Assembly: GCA_964057225.1 (NCBI GenBank)
Contig: OZ059896.1
Location: forward strand, 620,001 to 684,000
Direction of reading: 5' to 3'
Length of the DNA: 64,000 bases
From: Auanema rhodensis
Lineage: Eukaryota > Nematoda > Chromadorea > Rhabditida > Rhabditidae
Shown: piece after piece, positions 12,321 to 26,048 of the stretch
Numbering within the stretch: position 1 is the stretch's first letter
Layout: every line of letters starts with the position of its first letter
The notes under the pieces: generated by a model
Database searches by the model: none
Told to the model about the DNA's origin: nothing
The model's input: only the letters and a program-made list of their open reading frames with translations
Position numbers and translations under genes: made by a program

Positions 12321-13200
12321 CCATGAACCAATATCAATAAAAATTTGTTTTTAGACTAATATAGACATGGGGAATCTAATTTTGAAAACCGCATCTCTTT
12401 ATCTTTCACGTGAAGCGAGTTACATACCAAGTGCACATCACGTGTACATTTAATTAGCATAAATTAAAGTTCACGTAAATTTCAAAGTCATGGTTACCAT
12501 GAAGCAATACCAATAAAAATTTGTTTTTAGACTAATATGGACATGGGGAATCTAATTTTGAAAACCGCATCTCTTTATCTTTCACGTGAAGCGAGTTACA
12601 TACCAAGTGCACATCACGTGTACATTTAATTAGCATAAATTAAAGTTCACGTAAAATTCAAAGTCATGGTTACCATGCACCAATATCAATAAAAATTTGT
12701 TTTTAGACTAATATGGACATGGGGAATCTAATTTTGAAAACCGCATCTCTTTATCTTTTACGTGAAGCGAGTTACATACCAAGTGCACATCACGTGTACA
12801 TTTAATTAGCATAAATTAAAGTTCACGTAAATTTCAAAGTCATGGTTACCATGAAGCAATATCAATAAAAATTTGTTTTTAGACTAATATGGACATGGGG
12901 AATCTAATCTTGAAAACCGCATCTCTTTATCTTTCACTTGAAGCGAGTTACATACCAAGTGCACATCACGTGTACATTTAATTAGCATAAATTAAAGTTC
13001 ACGTAAAATTCAAAGTCATGGTTACCATGCACCAATATCAATAAAAATTTGTTTTTAGACTAATATGGACATGGGGAATCTAATTTTGGAAACCGCATCT
13101 CTTTATCTTTTACGTGAAGCGAGTTACATACCAAGTGCACATCACGTGTACATTTAATTAGCATAAATTAAAGTTCACGTAAATTTCAAAGTCATGGTTA
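12321..13200. repeat. Five-monomer module, copy 2
   Basis: The order is ATATAGACATG, GAAGCAATACC, CTTTTACG, AATCTTG/CACTTG, TTTGGAAACC. It lies 3,872 bp (22 monomers) after copy 1. The first unit starts GAACC, not GCACC as in the other copies. Confidence 0.9.
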
Positions 13201-14256
13201 CCATGCACCAATATTTATAAAAATTTGTTTTTAGACTAATATGGACATGGGGAATCTAATTTTGAAAACCGCATCTCTTTATCTTACACGTGAAGCGAGT
13301 TACATACCAAGTGCACATCACGTGTACATTTAATTAGCATAAATTAAAGTTCACGTAAATTTCAAAGTCATGGTTACCATGAACCAATATCAATAAAAAT
13401 TTGTTTTTAGACTAATATGGACAGGGGGAATCTAATTTTGAAAACCGCATCTCTTCATCTTTCACGTGAAGCGAGTTACATACCAAATGCACATCACGTG
13501 TACATTTAATTAGCATAAATTAAAGTTCACGTAAATTTCAAAGTCATGGTTACCATGAACCAATATCAATAAAAATTTGTTTTCAGACTAATATGGACAT
13601 GGGGAATCTAATTTTGAAAACCGCATCTCTTTATCTTACACGTGAAGCGAGTTACATACCAAGTGCACATCACGTGTACATTTAATTAGCATAAATTAAA
13701 GTTCACGTAAATTTCAAAGTCATGGTTACCATGCACCAATATTTATAAAAATTTGTTTTTAGACTAATATGGACATGGGGAATCTAATTTTGAAAACCGC
13801 ATCTCTTTATCTTACACGTGAAGCGAGTTACATACCAAGTGCACATCACGTGTACATTTAATTAGCATAAATTAAAGTTCACGTAAATTTCAAAGTCATG
13901 GTTACCATGCACCAATATTTATAAAAATTTGTTTTTAGACTAATATGGACAGGGGGAATCTAATTTTGAAAACCGCATCTCTTCATCTTTCACGTGAAGC
14001 GAGTTACATACCAAATGCACATCACGTGTACATTTAATTAGCATAAATTAAAGTTCACGTAAATTTCAAAGTCATGGTTACCATGCACCAATATTTATAA
14101 AAATTTGTTTTTAGACTAATATGGACATGGGGAATCTAATTTTGAAAACCGCATCTCTTTATCTTACACGTGAAGCGAGTTACATACCAAGTGCACATCA
14201 CGTGTACATTTAATTAGCATAAATTAAAGTTCACGTAAATTTCAAAGTCATGGTTA
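13201..14256. repeat. Six monomers mixing the ATATTTAT and ACAGGGGG types
   Basis: ATATTTAT/CTTACACG monomers alternate with ACAGGGGG/CTTCATC/CCAAATGC monomers. The unit at 13905 joins an ATATTTAT left part to an ACAGGGGG right part, which is direct evidence of exchange inside a monomer, between about monomer positions 16 and 45. Confidence 0.85.
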
Positions 14257-15136
14257 CCATGCACCAATATCAATAAAAATTTGTTTTTAGACTAATATAG
14301 ACATGGGGAATCTAATTTTGAAAACCGCATCTCTTTATCTTTCACGTGAAGCGAGTTACATACCAAGTGCACATCACGTGTACATTTAATTAGCATAAAT
14401 TAAAGTTCACGTAAATTTCAAAGTCATGGTTACCATGAAGCAATACCAATAAAAATTTGTTTTTAGACTAATATGGACATGGGGAATCTAATTTTGAAAA
14501 CCGCATCTCTTTATCTTTCACGTGAAGCGAGTTACATACCAAGTGCACATCACGTGTACATTTAATTAGCATAAATTAAAGTTCACGTAAAATTCAAAGT
14601 CATGGTTACCATGCACCAATATCAATAAAAATTTGTTTTTAGACTAATATGGACATGGGGAATCTAATTTTGAAAACCGCATCTCTTTATCTTTTACGTG
14701 AAGCGAGTTACATACCAAGTGCACATCACGTGTACATTTAATTAGCATAAATTAAAGTTCACGTAAATTTCAAAGTCATGGTTACCATGAAGCAATATCA
14801 ATAAAAATTTGTTTTTAGACTAATATGGACATGGGGAATCTAATCTTGAAAACCGCATCTCTTTATCTTTCACTTGAAGCGAGTTACATACCAAGTGCAC
14901 ATCACGTGTACATTTAATTAGCATAAATTAAAGTTCACGTAAAATTCAAAGTCATGGTTACCATGCACCAATATCAATAAAAATTTGTTTTTAGACTAAT
15001 ATGGACATGGGGAATCTAATTTTGGAAACCGCATCTCTTTATCTTTTACGTGAAGCGAGTTACATACCAAGTGCACATCACGTGTACATTTAATTAGCAT
15101 AAATTAAAGTTCACGTAAATTTCAAAGTCATGGTTA
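14257..15136. repeat. Five-monomer module, copy 3
   Basis: This copy is in the same order as the copies at 8449 and 12321. It lies 1,936 bp (11 monomers) after copy 2, but the monomers that follow (from 15137) do not match those after copy 2, so only the five-monomer core is shared. The last three monomers also begin the 13-monomer duplication. Confidence 0.9.
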
Positions 15137-16896
15137 CCATGAAGCAATATCAATAAAAATTTGTTTTTAGACTAATATGGACATGGGGAATCTAATTTTG
15201 AAAACCGCATCTCTTTATCTTTCACGTGAAGCGAGTTACATACCAAGTGCACATCACGTGTACATTTAATTAGCATAAATTAAAGTTCACGTAAATTTCA
15301 AAGTCATGGTTACCATGAACCAATATCAATAAAAATTTGTTTTTAGACTAATATGGACATGGGGAATCTAATTTTGAAAACCGCATCTCTTTATCTTTCA
15401 CGTGAAGCGAGTTACATACCAAGTGCACATCACGTGTACATTTAATTAGCATAAATTAAAGTTCACGTAAATTTCAAAGTCATGGTTACCATGCACCAAT
15501 ATCAATAAAAATTTGTTTTTAGACTAATATGGACATGGGGGATCTAATTTTGAAAACCGCATCTCTTTATCTTTCACGTGAAGCGAGTTACATACCAAGT
15601 GCACATCACGTGTACATTTAATTAGCATAAATTAAAGTTCACGTAAATTTCAAAGTCATGGTTACCATGCACCAATATCAATAAAAATTTGTTTTTAGAC
15701 TAATATGGACATGGGGAATCTAATTTTGAAAACCGCATCTCTTTATCTTTCACGTGAAGCGAGTTACATACCAAGTGCACATCACGTGTACATTTAATTA
15801 GCATAAATTAAAGTTCACGTAAATTTCAAAGTCATGGTTACCATGAACCAATATCAATAAAAATTTGTTTTTAGACTAATATGGACATGGGGAATCTAAT
15901 TTTGAAAACCGCATCTCTTTATCTTTCACGTGAAGCGAGTTACATACCAAGTGCACATCACGTGTACATTTAATTAGCATAAATTAAAGTTCACGTAAAT
16001 TTCAAAGTCATGGTTACCATGAACCAATATCAATAAAAATTTGTTTTTAGACTAATATGGACATGGGGAATCTAACTTTGAAAACCGCATCTCTTTATCT
16101 TTCACGTGAAGCGAGTTACATACCAAGTGCACATCACGTGTACATTTAATTAGCATAAATTAAAGTTCACGTAAATTTCAAAGTCATGGTTACCATGAAC
16201 CAATATCAATAAAAATTTGTTTTTAGACTAATATGGACATGGGGAATCTAATTTTGAAAACCGCATCTCTTTATCTTTCACGTGAAGCGAGTTACATACC
16301 AAGTGCACATCACGTGTACATTTAATTAGCATAAATTAAAGTTCACGTAAATTTCAAAGTCGTGGTTACCATGCACCAATATCAATAAAAATTCGTTTTT
16401 AGACTAATATGGACATGGGGAATCTAATTTTGAAAACCGCATCTCTTTATCTTTCACGTGAAGCGAGTTACATACCAAGTGCACATCACGTGTACATTTA
16501 ATTAGCATAAATTAAAGTTCACGTAAATTTCAAAGTCATGGTTACCATGAACCAATATCAATAAAAATTTGTTTTTAGACTAATATGGACATGGGGAATC
16601 TAATTTTGAAAACCGCATCTCTTTATCTTTCACGTGAAGCGAGTTACATACCAAGTGCACATCACGTGTACATTTAATTAGCATAAATTAAAGTTCACGT
16701 AAATTTCAAAGTCATGGTTACCATGCACCAATATCAATAAAAATTTGTTTTTAGACTAATATGGACATGGGGGATCTAATTTTGAAAACCGCATCTCTTT
16801 ATCTTTCACGTGAAGCGAGTTACATACCAAGTGCACATCACGTGTACATTTAATTAGCATAAATTAAAGTTCACGTAAAATTCAAAGTCATGGTTA
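14609..16896. repeat. 13-monomer higher-order unit, copy 1 (2,288 bp)
   Basis: Markers in order: CACTTGAAG (14871), TTTGGAAACC, GGGGGATC (15541), TCTAACTTTG (16071), GTCGTGG (16361), ATTCGTTTTT (16391) and a second GGGGGATC near 16771. All recur 2,288 bp downstream. Differences include the monomer at 15137 (GAAGC against GAACC with TTTTCAGAC) and the final monomer. Confidence 0.88.
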
Positions 16897-19184
16897 CCAT
16901 GCACCAATATCAATAAAAATTTGTTTTTAGACTAATATGGACATGGGGAATCTAATTTTGAAAACCGCATCTCTTTATCTTTTACGTGAAGCGAGTTACA
17001 TACCAAGTGCACATCACGTGTACATTTAATTAGCATAAATTAAAGTTCACGTAAATTTCAAAGTCATGGTTACCATGAAGCAATATCAATAAAAATTTGT
17101 TTTTAGACTAATATGGACATGGGGAATCTAATCTTGAAAACCGCATCTCTTTATCTTTCACTTGAAGCGAGTTAGATACCAAGTGCACATCACGTGTACA
17201 TTTAATTAGCATAAATTAAAGTTCACGTAAAATTCAAAGTCATGGTTACCATGCACCAATATCAATAAAAATTTGTTTTTAGACTAATATGGACATGGGG
17301 AATCTAATTTTGGAAACCGCATCTCTTTATCTTTTACGTGAAGCGAGTTACATACCAAGTGCACATCACGTGTACATTTAATTAGCATAAATTAAAGTTC
17401 ACGTAAATTTCAAAGTCATGGTTACCATGAACCAATATCAATAAAAATTTGTTTTCAGACTAATATGGACATGGGGAATCTAATTTTGAAAACCGCATCT
17501 CTTTATCTTTCACGTGAAGCGAGTTACATACCAAGTGCACATCACGTGTACATTTAATTAGCATAAATTAAAGTTCACGTAAATTTCAAAGTCATGGTTA
17601 CCATGAACCAATATCAATAAAAATTTGTTTTTAGACTAATATGGACATGGGGAATCTAATTTTGAAAACCGCATCTCTTTATCTTTCACGTGAAGCGAGT
17701 TACATACCAAGTGCACATCACGTGTACATTTAATTAGCATAAATTAAAGTTCACGTAAATTTCAAAGTCATGGTTACCATGCACCAATATCAATAAAAAT
17801 TTGTTTTTAGACTAATATGGACATGGGGGATCTAATTTTGAAAACCGCATCTCTTTATCTTTCACGTGAAGCGAGTTACATACCAAGTGCACATCACGTG
17901 TACATTTAATTAGCATAAATTAAAGTTCACGTAAATTTCAAAGTCATGGTTACCATGCACCAATATCAATAAAAATTTGTTTTTAGACTAATATGGACAT
18001 GGGGAATCTAATTTTGAAAACCGCATCTCTTTATCTTTCACGTGAAGCGAGTTACATACCAAGTGCACATCACGTGTACATTTAATTAGCATAAATTAAA
18101 GTTCACGTAAATTTCAAAGTCATGGTTACCATGAACCAATATCAAAAAAAATTTGTTTTTAGACTAATATGGACATGGGGAATCTAATTTTGAAAACCGC
18201 ATCTCTTTATCTTTCACGTGAAGCGAGTTACATACCAAGTGCACATGACGTGTACATTTAATTAGCATAAATTAAAGTTCACGTAAATTTCAAAGTCATG
18301 GTTACCATGAACCAATATCAATAAAAATTTGTTTTTAGACTAATATGGACATGGGGAATCTAACTTTGAAAACCGCATCTCTTTATCTTTCACGTGAAGC
18401 GAGTTACATACCAAGTGCACATCACGTGTACATTTAATTAGCATAAATTAAAGTTCACGTAAATTTCAAAGTCATGGTTACCATGAACCAATATCAATAA
18501 AAATTTGTTTTTAGACTAATATGGACATGGGGAATCTAATTTTGAAAACCGCATCTCTTTATCTTTCACGTGAAGCGAGTTACATACCAAGTGCACATCA
18601 CGTGTACATTTAATTAGCATAAATTAAAGTTCACGTAAATTTCAAAGTCGTGGTTACCATGCACCAATATCAATAAAAATTCGTTTTTAGACTAATATGG
18701 ACATGGGGAATCTAATTTTGAAAACCGCATCTCTTTATCTTTCACGTGAAGCGAGTTACATACCAAGTGCACATCACGTGTACATTTAATTAGCATAAAT
18801 TAAAGTTCACGTAAATTTCAAAGTCATGGTTACCATGAACCAATATCAATAAAAATTTGTTTTTAGACTAATATGGACATGGGGAATCTAATTTTGAAAA
18901 CCGCATCTCTTTATCTTTCACGTGAAGCGAGTTACATACCAAGTGCACATCACGTGTACATTTAATTAGCATAAATTAAAGTTCACGTAAATTTCAAAGT
19001 CATGGTTACCATGCACCAATATCAATAAAAATTTGTTTTTAGACTAATATGGACATGGGGGATCTAATTTTGAAAACCGCATCTCTTTATCTTTCACGTG
19101 AAGCGAGTTACATACCAAGTGCACATCACGTGTACATTTAATTAGCATAAATTAAAGTTTACGTGAATTTCAAAGTCATGGTTA
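16897..19184. repeat. 13-monomer higher-order unit, copy 2 (2,288 bp)
   Basis: This unit directly follows copy 1. Its private changes are GTTAGATACC near 17175, TCAAAAAAAATTTG near 18143, CATGACGTG near 18246 and GTTTACGTGAATTT near 19158. GTCGTGG (18649) and ATTCG return once more six monomers on (19705), as a truncated third occurrence. Confidence 0.88.
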
Positions 19185-20240
19185 CCATGCACCAATATCA
19201 ATAAAAAATTGTTTTTAGACTAATATGGACATGGGGAATCTAATTTTGAAAACCGCATCTCTTCATCTTTCACGTGAAGCGAGTTACATACCAAGTGCAC
19301 ATCACGTGTACATTTAATTAGCATAAATTAAAGTTCACGTAAATTTCAAAGTCATGGTTACCATGCACCAATATCAATAAAAATTTGTTTTTAGACTAAT
19401 ATGGACATGGGGAATCTAATTTTGAAAACCGCATCTCTTTATCTTTCACGTGAAGCGAGTTACATACCAAGTGCACATCACGTGTACATTTAATTAGCAT
19501 AAATTAAAGTTCACGTAAATTTCAAAGTCATGGTTACCATGAACCAATATCAATAAAAATTTGTTTTTAGACTAATATGGACATGGGAAATCTAATTTTG
19601 AAAACCGCATCTCTTTATCTTTCACGTGAAGCGAGTTACATACCAAGTGCACATCACGTGTACATTTAATTAGCATAAATTAAAGTTCACGTAAATTTCA
19701 AAGTCGTGGTTACCATGCACCAATATCAATAAAAATTCGTTTTTAGACTAATATGGACATGGGGAATCTAATTTTGAAAACCGCATCTCTTTATCTTTCA
19801 CGTGAAGCGAGTTACATACCAAGTGCACATCACGTGTACATTTAATTAGCATAAATTAAAGTTCACGTAAATTTCAAAGTCATGGTTACCATGCACCAAT
19901 ATCAATAAAAATTTGTTTTTAGACTAATATGGACATGGGGAATCTAATTTTGAAAACCGCATCTCTTTATCTTTCACGTGAAGCGAGTTACATACCAAGT
20001 GCACATCACGTGTACATTTAATTAGCATAAATTAATGTTCACGTAAATTTCAAAGTCATGGTTACCATGAACCAATATCAATTAAAATTTGTTTTTAGAC
20101 TAATATGGACATGGGCAATTTAATTTTGAAAACCGCATCTCTTTATCTTTCACGTGAAGCGAGTTACATACCAAGTGCACATCACGTGTACATTTAATTA
20201 GCATAAATTAAAGTTCACGTAAATTTCAAAGTCACGGTTA
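19185..20240. repeat. Satellite monomers between the 13-mer and 11-mer blocks
   Basis: Six monomers: one with AAAAAATTG and CTTCATC, one plain, one with GGGAAATC ending GTCGTGG, one with ATTCG, one ending AATTAATGTTC, and one with GGGCAATTTAA that ends GTCACGG. That last tail is shared with the end of the 22001 monomer and so already belongs to the 11-monomer duplication. Confidence 0.8.
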
Positions 20241-22176
20241 CCATGCACCAATATCAATAAAAATTTGTTTTTAGACTAATATGGACATGGGGAATCTAAT
20301 TTTGAAAACCGTATCTCTTTATCTTTCACGTGAAGCGAGTTACATACCAAGTGCACATCACGTGTACATTTAATTAGCATAAATTAAAGTTCACGTAAAT
20401 TTCAAAGTCATGGTTACCATGAACCAATATCAATAAAAATTTGTTTTTAGACTAATATGGACATGGGCAATCTAATTTTGAAAACCGCATCTCTTTATCT
20501 TTCACGTGAAGCGAGTTACATACCAAGTGCACATCACGTGTACATTTAATTAGCATAAATTAAAGTTCACGTAAATTTCAAAGTCATGGTTACCATGCAC
20601 CAATATCAATAAAAATTTGTTTTTAGACTAATATGGACATGAGGAATCTAATTTTGAGAACCGCATCTCTTTATCTTTCACGTGAAGCGAGTTACATACC
20701 GAGTGCACATCACGCGTACATTTAATTAGCATAAATTAAAGTTCACGTAAATTTCAAAGTCATGGTTACCATGCACCAATATCAATAAAAATTTGTTTTT
20801 AGACTAATATGGACATGGGGAATCTAATTTTGAAAACCGCATCTCTTCATCTTTCACGTGAAGCGAGTTACATACCAAGTGCACATCACGTGTACATTTA
20901 ATTAGCATAAATTAAAGTTCACGTAAATTTCAAAGTCATGGTTACCATGAACCAATATCAATTAAAGTTTGTTTTTAGACTAATATGGACATGGGGAATC
21001 TAATTTTGAAAACCGCATCTCTTTATCTTTCACGTGAAGCGAGTTACATACCAAGTGCACATCACGTGTACATTTAATTAGCATAAATTAAAGTTCACGT
21101 AAATTTCAAAGTCATGGTTACCATGTACCAATATCAATTAAAATTTGTTTTTAGACTAATATGGACATGGGCAATCTAATTTTGAAAACCGCATCTCTTT
21201 ATCTTTCACGTGAAGCGAGTTACATACCAAGTGCACATCACGTGTACATTTAATTAGCATAAATTAAAGTTCACGTAAATTTCAAAGTCATGGTTACCAT
21301 GCACCAATATCAATAAAAATTTGTTTTTAGACTAATATGGACATGGGGAATCTAATTTTGAAAACCGCATCTCTTTATCTTTCACGTGAAGCGAGTTACA
21401 TACCAAGTGCACATCACGTGTACATTTAATTAGCATAAATTAAAGTTCACGTAAATTTCAAAGTCATGGTTACCATGCACCAGTATCAATGAAAATTTGT
21501 TTTTAGACTAATATGGACATGGGGAATCTAATTTTGAAAACCGCATCTCTTTATCTTTCACGTGAAGCGAGTTACATACCAAGTGCACATCACGTGTACA
21601 TTTAATTAGCATAAATTAAAGTTCACGTAAATTTCAAAGTCATGGTTACCATGAACCAATATCAATTAAAATTTGTTTTTAGACTAATATGGACATGGGG
21701 AATCTAATTTTGAAAACCGCATCTCTTTATCTTTCACGTGAAGCGAGTTACATACCAAGTGCACATCACGTGTACATTTAATTAGCATAAATTAAAGTTC
21801 ACGTAAATTTCAAAGTCATGGTTACCATGTACCAATATCAATTAAAATTTGTTTTTAGACTAATATGGACATGGGCAATCTAATTTTGAAAACCGCATCT
21901 CTTTATCTTTCACGTGAAGCGAGTTACATACCAAGTGCACATCACGTGTACATTTAATTAGCATAAATTAAAGTTCACGTAAATTTCAAAGTCATGGTTA
22001 CCATGCACCAATATCAATAAAAATTTGTTTTTAGACTAATATGGACATGGGGAATCTAATTTTGAAAACCGCATCTCTTTATCTTTCACGTGAAGCGAGT
22101 TACATACCAAGTGCACATCACGTGTACATTTAATTAGCATAAATTAAAGTTCACGTAAATTTCAAAGTCACGGTTA
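20241..22176. repeat. 11-monomer higher-order unit, copy 1 (1,936 bp)
   Basis: Distinctive monomers in order: ACCGTATC (20241); GGGCAATC; GAGGAATC with CCGAGTGC and CACGCGTAC (20593); CTTCATC; ATTAAAGTTTG; GTACC with GGGCAATC (21121); plain; CAGTATCAATGAAAA (21473); ATTAAAATTTG; GTACC with GGGCAATC (21825); plain. All eleven match the next 1,936 bp in order. By eye the only base difference is GAGAACC near 20657 against GAAAACC in copy 2. Confidence 0.93.
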
Positions 22177-24112
22177 CCATGCACCAATATCAATAAAAAT
22201 TTGTTTTTAGACTAATATGGACATGGGGAATCTAATTTTGAAAACCGTATCTCTTTATCTTTCACGTGAAGCGAGTTACATACCAAGTGCACATCACGTG
22301 TACATTTAATTAGCATAAATTAAAGTTCACGTAAATTTCAAAGTCATGGTTACCATGAACCAATATCAATAAAAATTTGTTTTTAGACTAATATGGACAT
22401 GGGCAATCTAATTTTGAAAACCGCATCTCTTTATCTTTCACGTGAAGCGAGTTACATACCAAGTGCACATCACGTGTACATTTAATTAGCATAAATTAAA
22501 GTTCACGTAAATTTCAAAGTCATGGTTACCATGCACCAATATCAATAAAAATTTGTTTTTAGACTAATATGGACATGAGGAATCTAATTTTGAAAACCGC
22601 ATCTCTTTATCTTTCACGTGAAGCGAGTTACATACCGAGTGCACATCACGCGTACATTTAATTAGCATAAATTAAAGTTCACGTAAATTTCAAAGTCATG
22701 GTTACCATGCACCAATATCAATAAAAATTTGTTTTTAGACTAATATGGACATGGGGAATCTAATTTTGAAAACCGCATCTCTTCATCTTTCACGTGAAGC
22801 GAGTTACATACCAAGTGCACATCACGTGTACATTTAATTAGCATAAATTAAAGTTCACGTAAATTTCAAAGTCATGGTTACCATGAACCAATATCAATTA
22901 AAGTTTGTTTTTAGACTAATATGGACATGGGGAATCTAATTTTGAAAACCGCATCTCTTTATCTTTCACGTGAAGCGAGTTACATACCAAGTGCACATCA
23001 CGTGTACATTTAATTAGCATAAATTAAAGTTCACGTAAATTTCAAAGTCATGGTTACCATGTACCAATATCAATTAAAATTTGTTTTTAGACTAATATGG
23101 ACATGGGCAATCTAATTTTGAAAACCGCATCTCTTTATCTTTCACGTGAAGCGAGTTACATACCAAGTGCACATCACGTGTACATTTAATTAGCATAAAT
23201 TAAAGTTCACGTAAATTTCAAAGTCATGGTTACCATGCACCAATATCAATAAAAATTTGTTTTTAGACTAATATGGACATGGGGAATCTAATTTTGAAAA
23301 CCGCATCTCTTTATCTTTCACGTGAAGCGAGTTACATACCAAGTGCACATCACGTGTACATTTAATTAGCATAAATTAAAGTTCACGTAAATTTCAAAGT
23401 CATGGTTACCATGCACCAGTATCAATGAAAATTTGTTTTTAGACTAATATGGACATGGGGAATCTAATTTTGAAAACCGCATCTCTTTATCTTTCACGTG
23501 AAGCGAGTTACATACCAAGTGCACATCACGTGTACATTTAATTAGCATAAATTAAAGTTCACGTAAATTTCAAAGTCATGGTTACCATGAACCAATATCA
23601 ATTAAAATTTGTTTTTAGACTAATATGGACATGGGGAATCTAATTTTGAAAACCGCATCTCTTTATCTTTCACGTGAAGCGAGTTACATACCAAGTGCAC
23701 ATCACGTGTACATTTAATTAGCATAAATTAAAGTTCACGTAAATTTCAAAGTCATGGTTACCATGTACCAATATCAATTAAAATTTGTTTTTAGACTAAT
23801 ATGGACATGGGCAATCTAATTTTGAAAACCGCATCTCTTTATCTTTCACGTGAAGCGAGTTACATACCAAGTGCACATCACGTGTACATTTAATTAGCAT
23901 AAATTAAAGTTCACGTAAATTTCAAAGTCATGGTTACCATGCACCAATATCAATAAAAATTTGTTTTTAGACTAATATGGACATGGGGAATCTAATTTTG
24001 AAAACCGCATCTCTTTATCTTTCACGTGAAGCGAGTTACATACCAAGTGCACATCACGTGTACATTTAATTAGCATAAATTAAAGTTCACGTAAATTTCA
24101 AAGTCATGGTTA
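22177..24112. repeat. 11-monomer higher-order unit, copy 2 (1,936 bp)
   Basis: This copy is adjacent to copy 1 and nearly identical. The GTCACGG tail is present before copy 1 and before copy 2 but absent at the end of copy 2 (GTCATGG at 24103), which places the exchange points inside monomers and not at their boundaries. Confidence 0.93.
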
Positions 24113-24640
24113 CCATGCACCAATATCAATAAAAATTTGTTTTTAGACTAATATGGACATGGGGAATCTAATTTTGAAAACCTCATCTCTTTATCTTTCA
24201 CGTGAAGCGAGTTACATACCAAGTGCACATCACGTGTACATTTAATTAGCATAAATTAAAGTTCACGTAAATTTCAAAGTCATGGTTACCATGCACCAAT
24301 ATCAATAAAAATTAGTATTTAGACTAATATGGACATGGGGGATCTAATTTTGTAAACCGCATCTCTTTATCTTTCACGTGAAGCGAGTTACATACCAAGT
24401 GCACATCACGTGTACATTTAATTAGCATAAATTAAAGTTCACGTAAATTTCAAAGTCATGGTTACCATGAACCAATATCAATAAAAATTTGTTTTTAGAC
24501 TAATATGGACATGGGAAATCTAATTTTGAAAACCGCATCTCTTTATCTTTTACGTGAAGCGAGTTACATACCAAGTGCACATCACGTGTACATTTAATTA
24601 GCATAAATTAAAGTTCACGTAAATTTCAAAGTCATGGTTA
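24113..24640. repeat. Junction monomers between the 11-mer and 8-mer blocks
   Basis: Three monomers: one with CCTCATC in place of CCGCATC, one of the ATTAGTATTT/GGGGGATC type with TGTAAACC (24289), and one with GGGAAATC and CTTTTACG. Confidence 0.8.
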
Positions 24641-26048
24641 CCATGAACCAATATCAATAAAAATTTGTTTTTAGACTAACATGTACATGGGAAATCTAAT
24701 TTTGAAAACCGCATCTCTTTATCTTTCACGTGAAGCGAGTTACGTACCAAGTGCACATCACGTGTACATTTAATTAGCATAAATTAAAGTTCACGTAAAT
24801 TTCAAAGTCATGGTTACCATGAACCAATATCAATAAAAATTTGTTTTTAGACTAACATGTACATGAGGAATTTAATTTTGAAAACCGCATCTCTTTATCT
24901 TTCACGTGAAGCGAGTTACATACCAAGTGCACATCACGTGTACATTTAATTAGCATAAATTAAAGTTCACGTAAATTTCAAAGTCATGGTTACCATGAAC
25001 CAATATCAATAAAAATTTGTTTTTAGACTAATATGGACATGGGGAATCTAATTTTGAAAACCGCATCTCTTTATCTTTCACGTGAAGCGAGTTACATACC
25101 AAGTGCACATCACGTGTACATTTAATTAGCATAAATTAAAATTCACGTAAATTTCAAAGTCATGGTTACCATGAACCAATATCAATAAAAATTTGTTTTT
25201 AGACTAACATGTACATGGGAAATCTAATTTTGAAAACCGCATCTCTTTATCTTTCACGTGAAGCGAGTTACATACCAAGTGCACATCACGTGTACATTTA
25301 ATTAGCATAAATTAAAGTTCACGTAAATTTCAAAGTCATGGTTACCATGAACCAATATCAATAAAAATTTGTTTTTAGACTAATATGGACATGGGAAATC
25401 TAATTTTGAAAATCGCATCTCTTTATCTTTTACGTGAAGCGAGTTACATACCAAGTGCACATCACGTGTACATTTAATTAGCATAAATTAAAGTTCACGT
25501 AAATTTCAAAGTCATGGTTACCATGAACCAATATCAATAAAAATTTGTTTTTAGACTAATATGGACATGGGGAATCTAATTTTGAAAACCGCATCTCTTT
25601 ATCTTTCACGTGAAGCGAGTTACATACCAAGTGCACATCACGTGTACATTTAATTAGCATAAATTAAAATTCACGTAAATTTCAAAGTCATGGTTACCAT
25701 GAACCAATATCAATAAAAATGTGTTTTTAGACTCATATGGACATGGGGAATCTAATTTTGAAAACCGCATCTCTTTATCATTCACGTGAAGCGAGTTACA
25801 TACCAAGTTCACATCACGTGTACATTTAATTAGCATTAATTAAAGTTCACGTAAATTTCAAAGTCATGGTTACCATGCACCAATATCAATAAAAATTTGT
25901 TTTTAGACTAATATGGACATGGGGAATCTAATTTTAAAAACCGCATCTCTTTATCTTTCACGTGAAGCGAGTTACATACCAAGTGCACATCACGTGTACA
26001 TTTAATTAGCATAAATTAAAGTTCACGTAAATTTCAAAGTCATGGTTA
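24641..26048. repeat. 8-monomer higher-order unit, copy 1 (1,408 bp)
   Basis: Order: ACTAACATGTAC with GGGAAATC and TACGTACC; ACTAACATGTAC with GAGGAATTT; plain ending TAAAATTCACG; ACTAACATGTAC; GGGAAATC with CTTTTACG; plain ending TAAAATTCACG; GTGTTTTTAGACTCATATGG with CATTCACG; and TTTAAAAACC. All are found again 1,408 bp downstream. A private change is AATCGC near 25413. Confidence 0.92.

Noticed and set aside
25731-25745. Relation to the Arabidopsis 178-bp centromere repeat through the short string AGACTCATATGGAC
   Set aside because: From memory a similar short string exists in that repeat, but the rest of the monomer does not align collinearly. A dozen bases cannot establish homology or a Brassicaceae host. 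A BLAST of the consensus would decide it.
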